This document shows positions 25,855-35,152 of a stretch of DNA of 64,000 nucleotides, one piece after another. The position numbers were made by a program, and so were the translations under genes. The stretch is taken from positions 92,571 to 156,570 of the forward strand of contig JAYZKK010000060.1 of NCBI GenBank assembly GCA_036163555.1. The letters are read 5' to 3'. The notes below the pieces were generated by a model. It was not told where the DNA came from and made no database searches. It worked only from the letters and a program-made list of their open reading frames with translations. The stretch's first letter is position 1; the number at the start of each line of letters is the position of its first letter. Source of the stretch: MedAcidi-G3 sp036163555 (GTDB lineage Bacteria > Actinomycetota > Acidimicrobiia > Acidimicrobiales > Poriferisodalaceae).

Positions 25855-26963
25855 AGAAACATCTTCTTGTTACCAATGACTACCCACCAAAGGTCGGTGG
25901 AATTCAGAACTACCTTTGGGAGCTTTGGCGACGACTACCTAGTGACGGGGTCACCGTCTTCACCCCGGACCATCCGGAGGCAGCGAGCTTTGATGCAGCA
26001 CAAGAACATCGCATCGTACGGGACAAGCGGAAGGTTTTTTTCCCAACCAGACAGTTAGCTACTGAAATTAAGGAATTGGCTCAAGAGGTAGGGGCAGAAC
26101 TCGTTGTCTTAGATCCAGCACTCCCTTTAGGGCACCTAGCACCGGCGCTGAACCTTCCCTATGCCATTGTCGCTCACGGCGCCGAAATAACGGTTCCGGG
26201 TCGACTTCCAGGAGCCCGACTCCTTCTGGGTCGGGTACTACGAAGCGCCGAGTTTGTTATTACGGCAGGCGGCTATCCAGCTGAAGAGGCTTCGAGGGCA
26301 GCCGGCGGCCCGCTAAAGACTGTTGAGATCCCTCCGGGTGTTGACCAGGACCGTTTCGTGCCACGCGATGTCAGCGAACGAATGGAATATCGCGAAAGCC
26401 TCGGTTTCAGCCAAGATCCTCTTGTCGTCGGAGTTAGCCGTCTTGTTCCTCGAAAAGGATTTGACGTGGCTATCGAGGCAGTGACAAGTCTTCAAGATGA
26501 GCTACCGGGCATACAACTGGCGATAGCCGGTGCAGGCAGAGACAGGAGACGTTTAGAACGGCTGTCCAAAAAGTTGGATTCTCCGGTGAAGTTCCTAGGC
26601 CGTGTCGCCGATTCTGAGATCCCATCTGTTTTTGCTATGGGGGACGTGTTCGTCATGCCCTGCAGGAATCGATGGGGGGGTCTAGAACAAGAAGGCTTCG
26701 GTATTGTCTTCGGCGAGGCAGCTGCGTCGGGTGTCCCGCAGGTGGCCGGACGTTCCGGTGGAGCTCACGAGGCTGTGGTGGATGGAGTCACAGGAATCGT
26801 TGTTGATCATCCGAGACAGGTGAAAGACGTGGCTGCAGCAGTACTTTCAGTTCTTCAAGATCCCGAAAAGGCCGAAGAGATGTCAAGAGAAAGTAGAAGC
26901 CGGGCTATGAAATCGCTTTCATATGATCTCTTGGCTAACCGTCTGCAGAAAACACTTTCATGA
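25851..26963 (+). CDS. pimB: GT4 glycosyltransferase, PimB-like mannosyltransferase
   Basis: A 370-residue GT-B fold glycosyltransferase. The N-terminus LVTNDYPPKVGGIQNYLWEL and the C-terminal donor site QEGFGIVFGEAAASGVPQVAGRSGG match PimB and its relatives. PimB moves mannose from GDP-mannose to phosphatidylinositol monomannoside on the cytoplasmic face of the membrane. That makes phosphatidylinositol mannosides likely in this organism, though a related hexosyltransferase role is possible. The catalytic EGFGIVFGE motif (Ex7E) is intact. The gene is translationally coupled to queG upstream and to the membrane protein gene downstream. Confidence 0.85.
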   Translation: MKKHLLVTNDYPPKVGGIQNYLWELWRRLPSDGVTVFTPDHPEAASFDAAQEHRIVRDKRKVFFPTRQLATEIKELAQEVGAELVVLDPALPLGHLAPALNLPYAIVAHGAEITVPGRLPGARLLLGRVLRSAEFVITAGGYPAEEASRAAGGPLKTVEIPPGVDQDRFVPRDVSERMEYRESLGFSQDPLVVGVSRLVPRKGFDVAIEAVTSLQDELPGIQLAIAGAGRDRRRLERLSKKLDSPVKFLGRVADSEIPSVFAMGDVFVMPCRNRWGGLEQEGFGIVFGEAAASGVPQVAGRSGGAHEAVVDGVTGIVVDHPRQVKDVAAAVLSVLQDPEKAEEMSRESRSRAMKSLSYDLLANRLQKTLS

Positions 26964-27415
26964 AGCGGGAAGCACGTCAGCCCGGTAGTGGCTCTGGGCA
27001 ATATTTGCTTCGCTTGGCTTGGCAGTCGACCTTGATGTTGGCGGTCGTAGCGGTTTTCGGTGTCCTGACACCGGAGTCTTCTGGTCCGTTTGTGGTGACC
27101 GTGTCTGTAACGATGTTTGCCTTAGGTCTGTTCTTGCTTTTGTTTGGGTTGTTGTATGGATTGAAACGAAGTCGCCTTGAAGTCGTCACCGTTGCCGGAT
27201 TGTTTTTGCTTCAGAACAGTGCCCCGCGGTCAATTCAACGGCTCTTTGCTCTGTCGATGGTTGTTCAATTGGCCGTGGCGTTCACGGCCGCTGCGCTCAA
27301 GCCCTATAGCGATATTGCGTTCGTCTTATTAGCCCCGATATTGCCAGTTGGGTCAGCGGCTTTGTGGTCGGCACAGCATGGATTTTTTCCGGAGCGTGAT
27401 TGCGACCCCGCCTAG
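26960..27415 (+). CDS. Four-helix membrane protein of unknown function
   Basis: A 151-residue protein with four predicted membrane helices and a short basic N-terminus. No named motif is recognised; a segment of this form is often found beside PimB- and SRPBCC-type genes in actinobacteria. It overlaps the pimB stop by 4 bp, so it is likely co-translated. A role in membrane lipid or wall assembly is only suggested by position. Confidence 0.7.
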   Translation: MKREARQPGSGSGQYLLRLAWQSTLMLAVVAVFGVLTPESSGPFVVTVSVTMFALGLFLLLFGLLYGLKRSRLEVVTVAGLFLLQNSAPRSIQRLFALSMVVQLAVAFTAAALKPYSDIAFVLLAPILPVGSAALWSAQHGFFPERDCDPA

Positions 27416-27462
27416 CCTCCGAGGCGTGGCAGAATACAAGGGTCGTTGGATAGGAAAAGCTG

Positions 27463-27906
27463 ATGATCGACAAATTGAAAGTTTCTCGTGTCGTCAATGC
27501 GGATACTGAACAGTGCCATGCCTTGGTGGCTGACGTCGAAAGTTATGGCTCCTGGGTCAGCGATCTGCGCGAAGTGTCGATAGGAGCTCGTGACGACCAA
27601 GGCAGAGTGACCGAGGCAACTTTTCGAGTTGCTGCTATGGGCAGAAGTGCAACTTATTCACTTATCTACGACTACTCGGAGTCACCGTCGCTCATTAAAT
27701 GGGAATTAGCAAGCGGCGACATCATCAAGAGGCTCGATGGAAGTTATAGATTCGACAGTTTGGTCGATGATGAGCATCAGACCGAAGTCACATATGAGCT
27801 TGCTATTGAGTTGGCGGTTCCGCTCCCAGGGTTTGTGAAGAGAAGAGCTGAGGGAAGGATCGCTCACGCGGCTCTCGATGACTTCCAATCCAAGGTTGAA
27901 GGATAG
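27463..27906 (+). CDS. SRPBCC (START-like) family protein
   Basis: A 147-residue helix-grip fold protein. The opening KVSRVVNADTEQCHALVADVESYGSWV and the later KWELASGDIIKRLDGSYRF pattern match the polyketide cyclase/dehydrase group. These proteins bind hydrophobic ligands in a cavity, and the cyclase activity of the name applies only to some. A TAGGAAAAG ribosome site precedes the ATG. It stands 47 bp after the membrane protein gene. Ligand unknown. Confidence 0.85.
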   Translation: MIDKLKVSRVVNADTEQCHALVADVESYGSWVSDLREVSIGARDDQGRVTEATFRVAAMGRSATYSLIYDYSESPSLIKWELASGDIIKRLDGSYRFDSLVDDEHQTEVTYELAIELAVPLPGFVKRRAEGRIAHAALDDFQSKVEG

Positions 27907-27980
27907 AAACATCTGACACCAAGAGAGTTCTTGGATAGTTGTTTCGAATAAGACCCAATGCCTCTGTACCCTCATGTTGT

Positions 27981-29156
27981 GTGGAGTTCAGACGCATCAG
28001 CAATTTGCCACCCTACGTCTTTACCATTATCGATTCACTGAAAATCGAACGTCGGCGAGATGGAGCGGATGTCATCGACTTGGGGTTCGGCAACCCGGAC
28101 ATTCCGTCGCCCGCTACTGCGGTAACCAAGCTGAGTGAAGCAGCCGAAAATGATCGAAACCACAGGTATTCGGCCAGTAGAGGTATACCTAAGCTTCGAG
28201 AAGCGGTGGCGGATCTGTATCAGCGCCAATGGGGCGTTTCGCTGGATCCGGAAAGTGAAATAATCAACACGATTGGAGCGAAAGAAGGGTTCTCACATTT
28301 GATGTGGACCCTGCTAGCGCCCGGTGATGCGTGCTTAGTCCCAGCCCCTTCTTACCCGATTCACATATTTGGGCCACTGTTTACAGGCGCAAACGTTCGT
28401 GAAGTTCCTCTAACAACGGGCGAAGATTTTTTTGAATCTCTGGTCGAGAGGTTTGAGTATTCGTGGCCGCGACCTCGGGCTATCGTCTTGTCCTTCCCGC
28501 ACAATCCAACTACTACGTGTGTCGACTTATCTTTCATGCAGCGGCTGGTTGATTTCGCTAGAGAACGCGAAGTGGTCTTGGTGCATGACTTCGCGTATGC
28601 AGATCTTGGCTTTGATGGCTACCAACCTCCGTCAATTATGCAAGCCGAAGGTGCGAAAGAAGTCGCAGTCGAGTTTTACAGCCTGACTAAATCATTTTCT
28701 ATGGCGGGCTGGAGGGTTGCGTTTTGTGTCGGGAACAGTGAAGTAGTAGGGGCGCTAGCAAAACTCAAGAGCTATCTAGATTATGGGACCTTTCAACCGA
28801 TTCAGATAGCGGCAACGGTGGTGATGAATGAAGAAAGTGACTATCCGCGAGAAGTCAATGAGATCTACCAATCTCGTCGCGACAGTTTGATTCGCGGGCT
28901 TGCCCGTATTGGCTGGGAGATTGAGCCACCCAAGGGCACCATGTTTGTTTGGGCACCAATTCCTGAGCCTTACCGTGAAATGGGTTCTGTGGGCTTCTGT
29001 AAGCACCTTGTTGAAGAGACGAATGTTGCTTTGTCGCCTGGAGTTGGGTTCGGGCCAGGCGGCGAGGGATACGTGAGATTTGCTTTAGTGGAAAATGAAC
29101 ATCGGATTCGTCAGGCCATAACCCAGTTGGGTACTGGTTTGGAACGACTCTGCTGA
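27981..29156 (+). CDS. Class I/II aminotransferase, AlaC-like
   Basis: A 391-residue PLP aminotransferase. The start RISNLPPYVFTIIDSLK is characteristic of AlaC (glutamate-pyruvate) and its relatives. The PLP lysine is in SLTKSFSMAGWRVAF near residue 235, and the substrate Arg is in GYVRFALVENEHR. I use the GTG at 27981, since AlaC proteins begin just before this segment; a frame extension of 14 codons upstream shows no homology. It probably makes alanine from pyruvate and glutamate, but succinyldiaminopimelate or methionine transaminase relatives share the motifs. It converges on glpK with an 8-bp gap. Confidence 0.85.
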   Translation: MEFRRISNLPPYVFTIIDSLKIERRRDGADVIDLGFGNPDIPSPATAVTKLSEAAENDRNHRYSASRGIPKLREAVADLYQRQWGVSLDPESEIINTIGAKEGFSHLMWTLLAPGDACLVPAPSYPIHIFGPLFTGANVREVPLTTGEDFFESLVERFEYSWPRPRAIVLSFPHNPTTTCVDLSFMQRLVDFAREREVVLVHDFAYADLGFDGYQPPSIMQAEGAKEVAVEFYSLTKSFSMAGWRVAFCVGNSEVVGALAKLKSYLDYGTFQPIQIAATVVMNEESDYPREVNEIYQSRRDSLIRGLARIGWEIEPPKGTMFVWAPIPEPYREMGSVGFCKHLVEETNVALSPGVGFGPGGEGYVRFALVENEHRIRQAITQLGTGLERLC

Positions 29157-29164
29157 GGTAATGG

Positions 29165-30637
29165 TCATTCCACGGCCCAGTTCAGAGATCTTTCGACCGC
29201 TCGGAGCCAGTTGGCATGGGAAGCGTCACATTCACTGCGATTGTCGCGAGGATCGAATGCCTTGTCTAGTTGCCAAGCAGCACTAATTTCTGCGGGGCTA
29301 TCCCACAGCCCCTCTGCAAGTCCGGCAAGCATGGCTGCTCCTTGGGCCGTCGTTTCAGTGATAACAGGCCGGGCTACTCGAACACCTAATTGGTCTGCTT
29401 GGATTTGGAGCAACAAATCCATAACGGAGGCACCGCCGTCAACCCGCATTTCGCGAACAGGCGTAGCTCCTGCCCGAGACATGGCCTCTACTACGTCTCG
29501 GGTCTGGAATGCGATGGCCTCCACGACTGCCAACGCGAGGTGTCCACGCCCAGTACCTCCTGTTATGCCGGTAAGAGTCCCGCGCGCGCGTGAGTCCCAC
29601 CAAGGACTTCCCAAGCCTGCGAAAGCCGGCACGAAATAAACACCACCGTTGTTTGCTACGGATGCCGCCAAATCACCTATTTCTGCGGCTTCACTAATTA
29701 TTCCCAAGCCGTCTCGAAGCCACTGTATGGCCGCACCGGCAACGAAGACTGATCCTTCTAACGCGTAGGTCGGTCCATCACCAAGATCCCAGGCCACTGT
29801 AGTCAGCAGGCCGTCGACCGGTTCGGGACAGTGCCGACCCGCGTTCATCAGAACGAAAGACCCCGTTCCGTAGGTATTTTTGGTCATCCCGGGCTCGAGG
29901 CAGGCTTGCCCAAATAATGCAGATTGTTGGTCTCCTGCTACGCCGCTAATAGGGATGCCTGAACCCAGCGCCGTTGTGTCGGCAGTCAATCCGAAACGTC
30001 CAGAGGAAGGCCGCACATCAGGCAAACTTGATACTGGAACTCCAAATAGTTCACAGAGTTCCGGCGACCAGCATCCCTCTTGAACGTCGTAAAGAAGTGT
30101 TCTGGAAGCGTTACTCGGGTCAGTTGCGTGGACTGAACCTTGTGTGAGTTTCCAAATGAGCCAACTGTCGATTGTCCCAAAAGCTAGATCAGCGCTCAGT
30201 TCAACGACTTTGTTCTTGAGTAGCCACTCAATTTTTGTTCCGCTGAAATAAGGGTCGATTACCAGCCCAGTCGTTCGGCGTACTTGATCAAGAAGACCAT
30301 TTTCCAAAAGCTGATCACAGCGGGCGGATGTTCTTAGGTCTTGCCAGACGATTGCGTTACAAAGAGGCTCACCAGATTTGCGGCTCCACGCTAAAACGGT
30401 TTCTCTCTGGTCCGTTATCCCGATAGCAGCTATGGGTTCGTCCACCGAAGCCGTGAGCTCTGAAAGGGTTACTTGAACCGACTCCCAAATTTCATTTGGA
30501 TCATGTTCAACCCAGCCTGGGCGCGGAAAATACTGAGTGAACTCCCTGTATGCAAGAGCAACTTGCTCACCCTCGTCGTTGAGAGCGAAAGACCTGACGC
30601 CTGTTGTTCCTGCGTCGATCGAAACTACTACGGCCAT
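29165..30637 (-). CDS. glpK: Glycerol kinase
   Basis: A 490-residue FGGY kinase that makes glycerol 3-phosphate. Diagnostic segments are GITDQRETVLAW, NAIVWQDLRT, DPYFSGTKIEWLL and the catalytic Asp in GVAGDQQSALFGQ. The ATP-binding GTGSFVLMN and the later MRVDGGASVMDLLLQIQAD are present. The start motif reads DAGTTGVR where most GlpK proteins have DQGTTSSR; this may fine-tune binding and is not a disabling change. The gene diverges from trkA with 87 bp between starts. No glycerol facilitator or glycerol-3-phosphate dehydrogenase gene is in the window. Confidence 0.95.
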   Translation of the reverse strand: MAVVVSIDAGTTGVRSFALNDEGEQVALAYREFTQYFPRPGWVEHDPNEIWESVQVTLSELTASVDEPIAAIGITDQRETVLAWSRKSGEPLCNAIVWQDLRTSARCDQLLENGLLDQVRRTTGLVIDPYFSGTKIEWLLKNKVVELSADLAFGTIDSWLIWKLTQGSVHATDPSNASRTLLYDVQEGCWSPELCELFGVPVSSLPDVRPSSGRFGLTADTTALGSGIPISGVAGDQQSALFGQACLEPGMTKNTYGTGSFVLMNAGRHCPEPVDGLLTTVAWDLGDGPTYALEGSVFVAGAAIQWLRDGLGIISEAAEIGDLAASVANNGGVYFVPAFAGLGSPWWDSRARGTLTGITGGTGRGHLALAVVEAIAFQTRDVVEAMSRAGATPVREMRVDGGASVMDLLLQIQADQLGVRVARPVITETTAQGAAMLAGLAEGLWDSPAEISAAWQLDKAFDPRDNRSECDASHANWLRAVERSLNWAVE

Positions 30638-30682
30638 GGTGACAACCTACCGCCTGCACGTCGTCTGTAATTAGCTGGGCTT

Positions 30683-30699
30683 CACAGGTTCTAACTGTG
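30683..30699. promoter_or_regulatory. Short inverted repeat between glpK and trkA
   Basis: CACAG and CTGTG arms separated by 7 bases sit in the middle of the 87-bp divergent gap. It could be an operator or part of a promoter for either gene. The arms are short, and chance cannot be ruled out. Confidence 0.25.
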
Positions 30700-30724
30700 T
30701 GACTTGGGCGGTACCGTTGATTAT

Positions 30725-32077
30725 GTGAGAATCCTCGTGGTCGGCGCCGGAGAGGTCGGAAGTTACGTAGCAGCACGGCTGTCACGTGAAGGTAACGACG
30801 TAGTCGTAGTCGACCTTTTGCGAGAACCGTTGACGCGGATCGAACGAGACAACGACATTTTGACTGTCACTGGGGATGCAACGAATCCAAGCACTCTCTC
30901 GGAAGCTCAAGTTGAGAAGGCCGAAGTGTTGGTTGCCGTCACTCAGAGCTATACAACTAATTTGCTCGTCTGCCTGCAAGCACGACAAGCACGAGGTGAA
31001 GAAACACTCTCCACGATCGCCAGAATTGATGACCCTGAACTACGAGGTCCCGCGGGTCGCAAAATTCGAGAAGCAATGGGAGTTGACCTGGTCCTTGACC
31101 CCGACGAACAAACTGCCGCAGCGATTCAGGAACTGTTGCTATATCGAGGCGCCAGGAACCTCTTTGAAATGGCTGGAGGCGAGGTGCTGTTGGTAGGCGC
31201 CCGGCTTTCTGACGAAGCACCTGTTGTGGGTCGTTCAGTGAGAGAAATCGGCGCCACTTACGAGCCAGAGTGGGATTTCATCTTTGGAGAGATAGTTCGC
31301 GACGGAGAAAGCCATGTAGTGCGAGAGGATATGGTCCTCCAAGCACACGACTTACTTCGGGTTATCTGTCGCCGTAAAGGGCGTCGCGAATTAATGACTT
31401 TGCTCGGTCTTCATAGGACAGAAGTTAAACGGGTCATGCTTTTGGGCGGTGGTCGAACCGCTGCACTCTTGGCGAAACGTCTTCTCGATAGAGGTGTCGA
31501 AGTTGCCATTGTTGAAGTAAACAAACCGCGCTGCGAGTCCTTGGCAGAAAAATTACCCGGGTGTCTGGTATTTGAGGGAGACATTACTGATACCGATCTT
31601 CTTTCTTCGGAACGCGTAGGAGATTTCGATGCAGTGGTCGCGTCTACGGGCCAAGACGACGCCAACGTTCTTGCGTGCCTCTATGCGAAGTCGATGGGAG
31701 CTCCTGAAACTATTGCCGTTGTTCACCGCCTCAGCTTGCTGCCCCTCTTGGAGCAAGTAGGCATTGATGCAGCCTTATCTCCGCGTACCGCTAGCGCCAA
31801 CAGCGTTTTGCGGTACGTCCGTGGGGATGTGGCTGCCGTGGCCACGTTCTTGGAAGGGGATGTCGAAGTTGTCGAATTCGAAGTTGCACCCGAAGCTCCT
31901 GCTGATGGGGCAGCAGTAAAGGACCTTGGATTATCAGGAAGTGTTCTGCTTGCTGCCATTGTCCGCGATGGGAACGCTCACATAGCGCGTGGCCGAAGTG
32001 TTCTAAGGGCCCGCGACCATGTAATCGTATTTGCGAAGCCTCATCTGGTGGATGAGGTGAAGCAGGCTTTCGGGTGA
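30725..32077 (+). CDS. trkA: Trk potassium uptake protein TrkA
   Basis: A 450-residue cytoplasmic gating subunit that binds nucleotide and controls the TrkH channel. Two RCK_N domains, each with a Rossmann motif (VVGAGEVGSYVA near residue 6 and LLGGGRTAALLA in the middle), are each followed by an RCK_C domain. The duplication gives the full-length, two-unit TrkA. The GTG at 30725 is chosen because TrkA starts one residue before RILVVGAGEVG; a 7-codon upstream extension has no support. The stop overlaps the next gene start (GTGA), and TrkH subunits follow. Confidence 0.94.
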   Translation: MRILVVGAGEVGSYVAARLSREGNDVVVVDLLREPLTRIERDNDILTVTGDATNPSTLSEAQVEKAEVLVAVTQSYTTNLLVCLQARQARGEETLSTIARIDDPELRGPAGRKIREAMGVDLVLDPDEQTAAAIQELLLYRGARNLFEMAGGEVLLVGARLSDEAPVVGRSVREIGATYEPEWDFIFGEIVRDGESHVVREDMVLQAHDLLRVICRRKGRRELMTLLGLHRTEVKRVMLLGGGRTAALLAKRLLDRGVEVAIVEVNKPRCESLAEKLPGCLVFEGDITDTDLLSSERVGDFDAVVASTGQDDANVLACLYAKSMGAPETIAVVHRLSLLPLLEQVGIDAALSPRTASANSVLRYVRGDVAAVATFLEGDVEVVEFEVAPEAPADGAAVKDLGLSGSVLLAAIVRDGNAHIARGRSVLRARDHVIVFAKPHLVDEVKQAFG

Positions 32078-33663
32078 CCCCAAAGCCTCCCAAACGGGCC
32101 GCTGTCCCCGGATATGCTCAGCGCCTAACTGGCTGGATGCTTAGCCGATCCGCGTTGCTGCTTCGTCGACTCTCCAAAGGTCGGATCGAGTCGGCAACGG
32201 GGGTAACGGTCGGAGCGGTGTGGGTGTTGATCGCCCCCCTCTTTTTTGTCTGTGGGATTATCGATTGGTTGGATGGAGGCCCAGATGTAGTTGCATTGCT
32301 CGTTTCGGGTCTTGTCATCCAGCTAGTCGGGTTTTTCATTCTTCGATTTTCGAAATTTCCATCTACTTTGCCGGTAGCTCGACTGTTCACCGCTTTTGTT
32401 AGTGGTGCTTTAGCAGCGTTGATCGCTGCAACGATCGCACACTTTGCAACAGGCGTAGCTCCAACAATTGATGTTGCTTTAGTCGAAGCTTCTGCAACAG
32501 TTACTGGAACCAACGCGACTACCGTTGAACCAGAAACAGTGTCTCTTGGCATGATGCTGTTTCGATCTCTTGGTCAATGGTTGGCCGCTGCCGCAGTGAT
32601 CGTAGTTCTGGTGCGTATTTTGCCTCACCTAGGCGTAGGCGGTTTAGACGCAGATGGGGGAGTTGCGACTCGATCGGCTAGGCGTTTAGCCCCCAGAAGT
32701 GGCTCAACTATGGTTCGATTGCTGACTCTTTATATGGGTCTGACCCTTTTACTTGCAATCGCATATTTTTCAGCGGGCATGCCATTAGTTGACAGTGTGA
32801 TCCATTCGCTGACGACCATTTCCTCCGGTGGATTTTCCAGCCATTCAGGATCAATCGGTGTCTTTAATTCGCCAGCTATCGAATGGGTGGCCATCGTGGG
32901 CATGATCATCGCCGGCACAAGCTTGCCGCTTATGTTTAGGGCTTTACGTCGAGGAGACCTGCATCGTTTCGTTCGGAGTATTGAGTTTCGCACGTACATC
33001 GGTTTGATCATCGCTGCGGTCGTTGCTGTGCTGGCTTGGTCCGATAAATGGCCGACAGCGGACAATCTTCGAGAGGCTTTCTTTTGGGTGACTTCAGCAA
33101 TTTCTACGACTGGGTACGTCGCAGGCGATCTGAGCTTGGTGTCGTACGGCTCAGAAGCATTGCTTCTTGTTTTGATGGTGATAGGCGGGATGTCTGCTTC
33201 AGTTGCTGGTGGATTCAAAGTCATGAGATTCATGGTTCTGGGGCGGTATATAGGCCGCGAACTGCGCCGAAGTATCCATCCGTCTGCGGTGGAAAAGATT
33301 CACTTAGGAAAATCCTCCATCGGCGAAGTTGCCCTCGCGAGAATAATTGGCGAACTATTTCTGTCGGCCATGGTCATCCTCGCCATGGTGCTGTTATTTA
33401 CCGCTGACGGGCTAAATTTTGAAGCAGCCTTTTCATTCGCTGTCTCCGCCCTTTCAAACGTCGGATTTGCGTTCGGTCTCGGGGGACCAAACGAACACCT
33501 CCAGGCATTGGGCGCTGTTGGGCACCTTTCGGGAGCTCTTTTGATGTTGATTGGAAGGGTGTCGATAACACCCATATTGGTTTCCTTAGGCGGAATTGGA
33601 GAGCCGTTACAGCGAGACGTTCGCCGGTGGCGTCTGACTCGGCACGAAAAGGCAGTTCGTTGA
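32074..33663 (+). CDS. TrkH-like potassium transporter subunit, divergent
   Basis: A 529-residue integral membrane protein of the TrkH/KtrB family with four pore-loop units. Loops 2 to 4 are recognisable, with TISSGGFSSHSGS, AISTTGYVAGD and ALSNVGFAFG. Loop 1 reads ATVTGTNATT (residues 141-150) in place of the usual GFTxTGSTIL pattern. The selectivity glycine is possible, but the flanks are unusual, and the loop is preceded by an extended, Thr/Ala-rich stretch. It may carry potassium or sodium with changed selectivity or act as a regulatory partner to the second TrkH. The start overlaps the trkA stop, and the stop overlaps the second trkH start. Confidence 0.85.
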   Translation: MTPKPPKRAAVPGYAQRLTGWMLSRSALLLRRLSKGRIESATGVTVGAVWVLIAPLFFVCGIIDWLDGGPDVVALLVSGLVIQLVGFFILRFSKFPSTLPVARLFTAFVSGALAALIAATIAHFATGVAPTIDVALVEASATVTGTNATTVEPETVSLGMMLFRSLGQWLAAAAVIVVLVRILPHLGVGGLDADGGVATRSARRLAPRSGSTMVRLLTLYMGLTLLLAIAYFSAGMPLVDSVIHSLTTISSGGFSSHSGSIGVFNSPAIEWVAIVGMIIAGTSLPLMFRALRRGDLHRFVRSIEFRTYIGLIIAAVVAVLAWSDKWPTADNLREAFFWVTSAISTTGYVAGDLSLVSYGSEALLLVLMVIGGMSASVAGGFKVMRFMVLGRYIGRELRRSIHPSAVEKIHLGKSSIGEVALARIIGELFLSAMVILAMVLLFTADGLNFEAAFSFAVSALSNVGFAFGLGGPNEHLQALGAVGHLSGALLMLIGRVSITPILVSLGGIGEPLQRDVRRWRLTRHEKAVR

Positions 33664-35141
33664 GACGGCTAGCTATCACACCGGTACGCGTTGCCGGGGC
33701 AGGACTTTTGGCTGTCGCCTTCGCAATGATTGTTTCAGCTGTTGTTGCCGTCATTGATGGCGGAGGTGCTGCCGCTGGGTTAACAGCAGCGGCTCTCATA
33801 ACAGCGTCTGTTGGGTGCGCTCTGTTCTTCGGCTCGCAGGTTTCTCCAACTGCAGATTCGGCTCTTGCCTTTGCCTCGGTTGCGTGGAGTTGGCTAGCGG
33901 TCTCGTTAGCCGGAGCGTTACCATTTTTGCTCACTGGCGTTGTTTCTTGGGCCCATTTCGACGACGCAATATTTGAGTCAATTTCTGGCTTTACATGCAC
34001 CGGCTCCACAATCTTGTCCGACTTCGACTCGGTGCCCCAAGGTCTTCTTTTCTACCGCAGCATGACCCAGTGGCTGGGCGGAATGGGTTTGGTTGTGTTG
34101 GCCGTCGCGGTGCTTCCAGCGTTGGGGATCGGCGGCTTGGACCTGATCGCCAGCGAAGCTCCAGGTCCTACAGCTGACCGCCTATCTTTGCGCGTGCGAG
34201 ACACGGCACGGCGCCTGTGGTTACTGTATGGAGCTGCCACCTGCATCGTTGCGATGCTTTTGCTCTTGGTTGGAATGTCAGTCTTTGATGCGGTTACCCA
34301 TGCCTTTACGACCGTAGCCACCGGCGGCTATTCACCTCACGCGGAGTCAATCGCACACTTTGACTCGGTTGCGATTGAGTTAGTGATCATCGCTGGGATG
34401 CTTTATGCAGGAGCCAACTTTTCGATTCATTGGCATGCACTCAGCCAAGGCATAGGTGCATATCGGCGCGTTTCAGAGTTTCGTTGGTACCTCTCCCTGA
34501 TCGCCGGAGCCTTCGTATTACTTCTCTGGGTCAATAATGGCGAACTCGAATTGTTTCGAAACCTCAGGGAATCCCTCTTCTATGCCGTCTCGCTCGGTTC
34601 CAATACGGGTTTTGGTAGCTCTAACTATGTTCTGTGGATGCCAGCGGCTCATCTAACGCTTTTGATTTTGATGTTGGTTGGAGGCATGAGTGGCTCCACC
34701 GCAGGTGGGATGAAGGTACTGCGTTTACAAGTGATCTTTCGGTACTCATTCAGGGAGCTGATGCGAGCTCGTCACCCGAACGCGGTTATCCCCATACGAT
34801 TGGGTCGAACCACAATTGAAGAGCAGATTGCATCGAAAGTAGTTGGTTTCGTGCTGCTTTATTTGGGTCTGATTGTCGCTGGTGGTGTCGTCCTTTCAGG
34901 TCTGGGTGTTGATCCGGTTACGGCGTTTAGCGGGTCAGTGTCTGCGTTGGGAAATGTGGGTCCCGCGCTCGGGGAGGCCGGCCCGACGAGTAATTTTCTC
35001 GTGTTTCCAAGGGCTGGACGACTGGTTCTCATGGCCATGATGGCGCTAGGTCGGCTGGAACTATTCCCGGCGATGCTTATGCTCGTCGCAAGCCTTCGAG
35101 GCCTCAACGAGCTTCGTCGCAGCCGAGAACAGTTGAGCTAA
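33660..35141 (+). CDS. trkH: Trk potassium uptake channel subunit TrkH
   Basis: A 493-residue membrane protein with the four canonical filter loops: GFTCTGSTILSD, TTVATGGYSPH, SLGSNTGFGSSN and SALGNVGPALG. The long hydrophobic regions between them give the M1-P-M2 fourfold plan. It forms the pore for K+ uptake with TrkA. I prefer the TTG at 33660, which shares bases with the stop of the preceding gene (TTGA) and has an AAAAGG ribosome site 7 bp upstream. A GTG 33 bp earlier (33627) also stays in frame. The stop is 11 bp from a convergent lipoprotein gene. Confidence 0.94.
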   Translation: MRRLAITPVRVAGAGLLAVAFAMIVSAVVAVIDGGGAAAGLTAAALITASVGCALFFGSQVSPTADSALAFASVAWSWLAVSLAGALPFLLTGVVSWAHFDDAIFESISGFTCTGSTILSDFDSVPQGLLFYRSMTQWLGGMGLVVLAVAVLPALGIGGLDLIASEAPGPTADRLSLRVRDTARRLWLLYGAATCIVAMLLLLVGMSVFDAVTHAFTTVATGGYSPHAESIAHFDSVAIELVIIAGMLYAGANFSIHWHALSQGIGAYRRVSEFRWYLSLIAGAFVLLLWVNNGELELFRNLRESLFYAVSLGSNTGFGSSNYVLWMPAAHLTLLILMLVGGMSGSTAGGMKVLRLQVIFRYSFRELMRARHPNAVIPIRLGRTTIEEQIASKVVGFVLLYLGLIVAGGVVLSGLGVDPVTAFSGSVSALGNVGPALGEAGPTSNFLVFPRAGRLVLMAMMALGRLELFPAMLMLVASLRGLNELRRSREQLS

Positions 35142-35152
35142 AGCGGGCCCGA

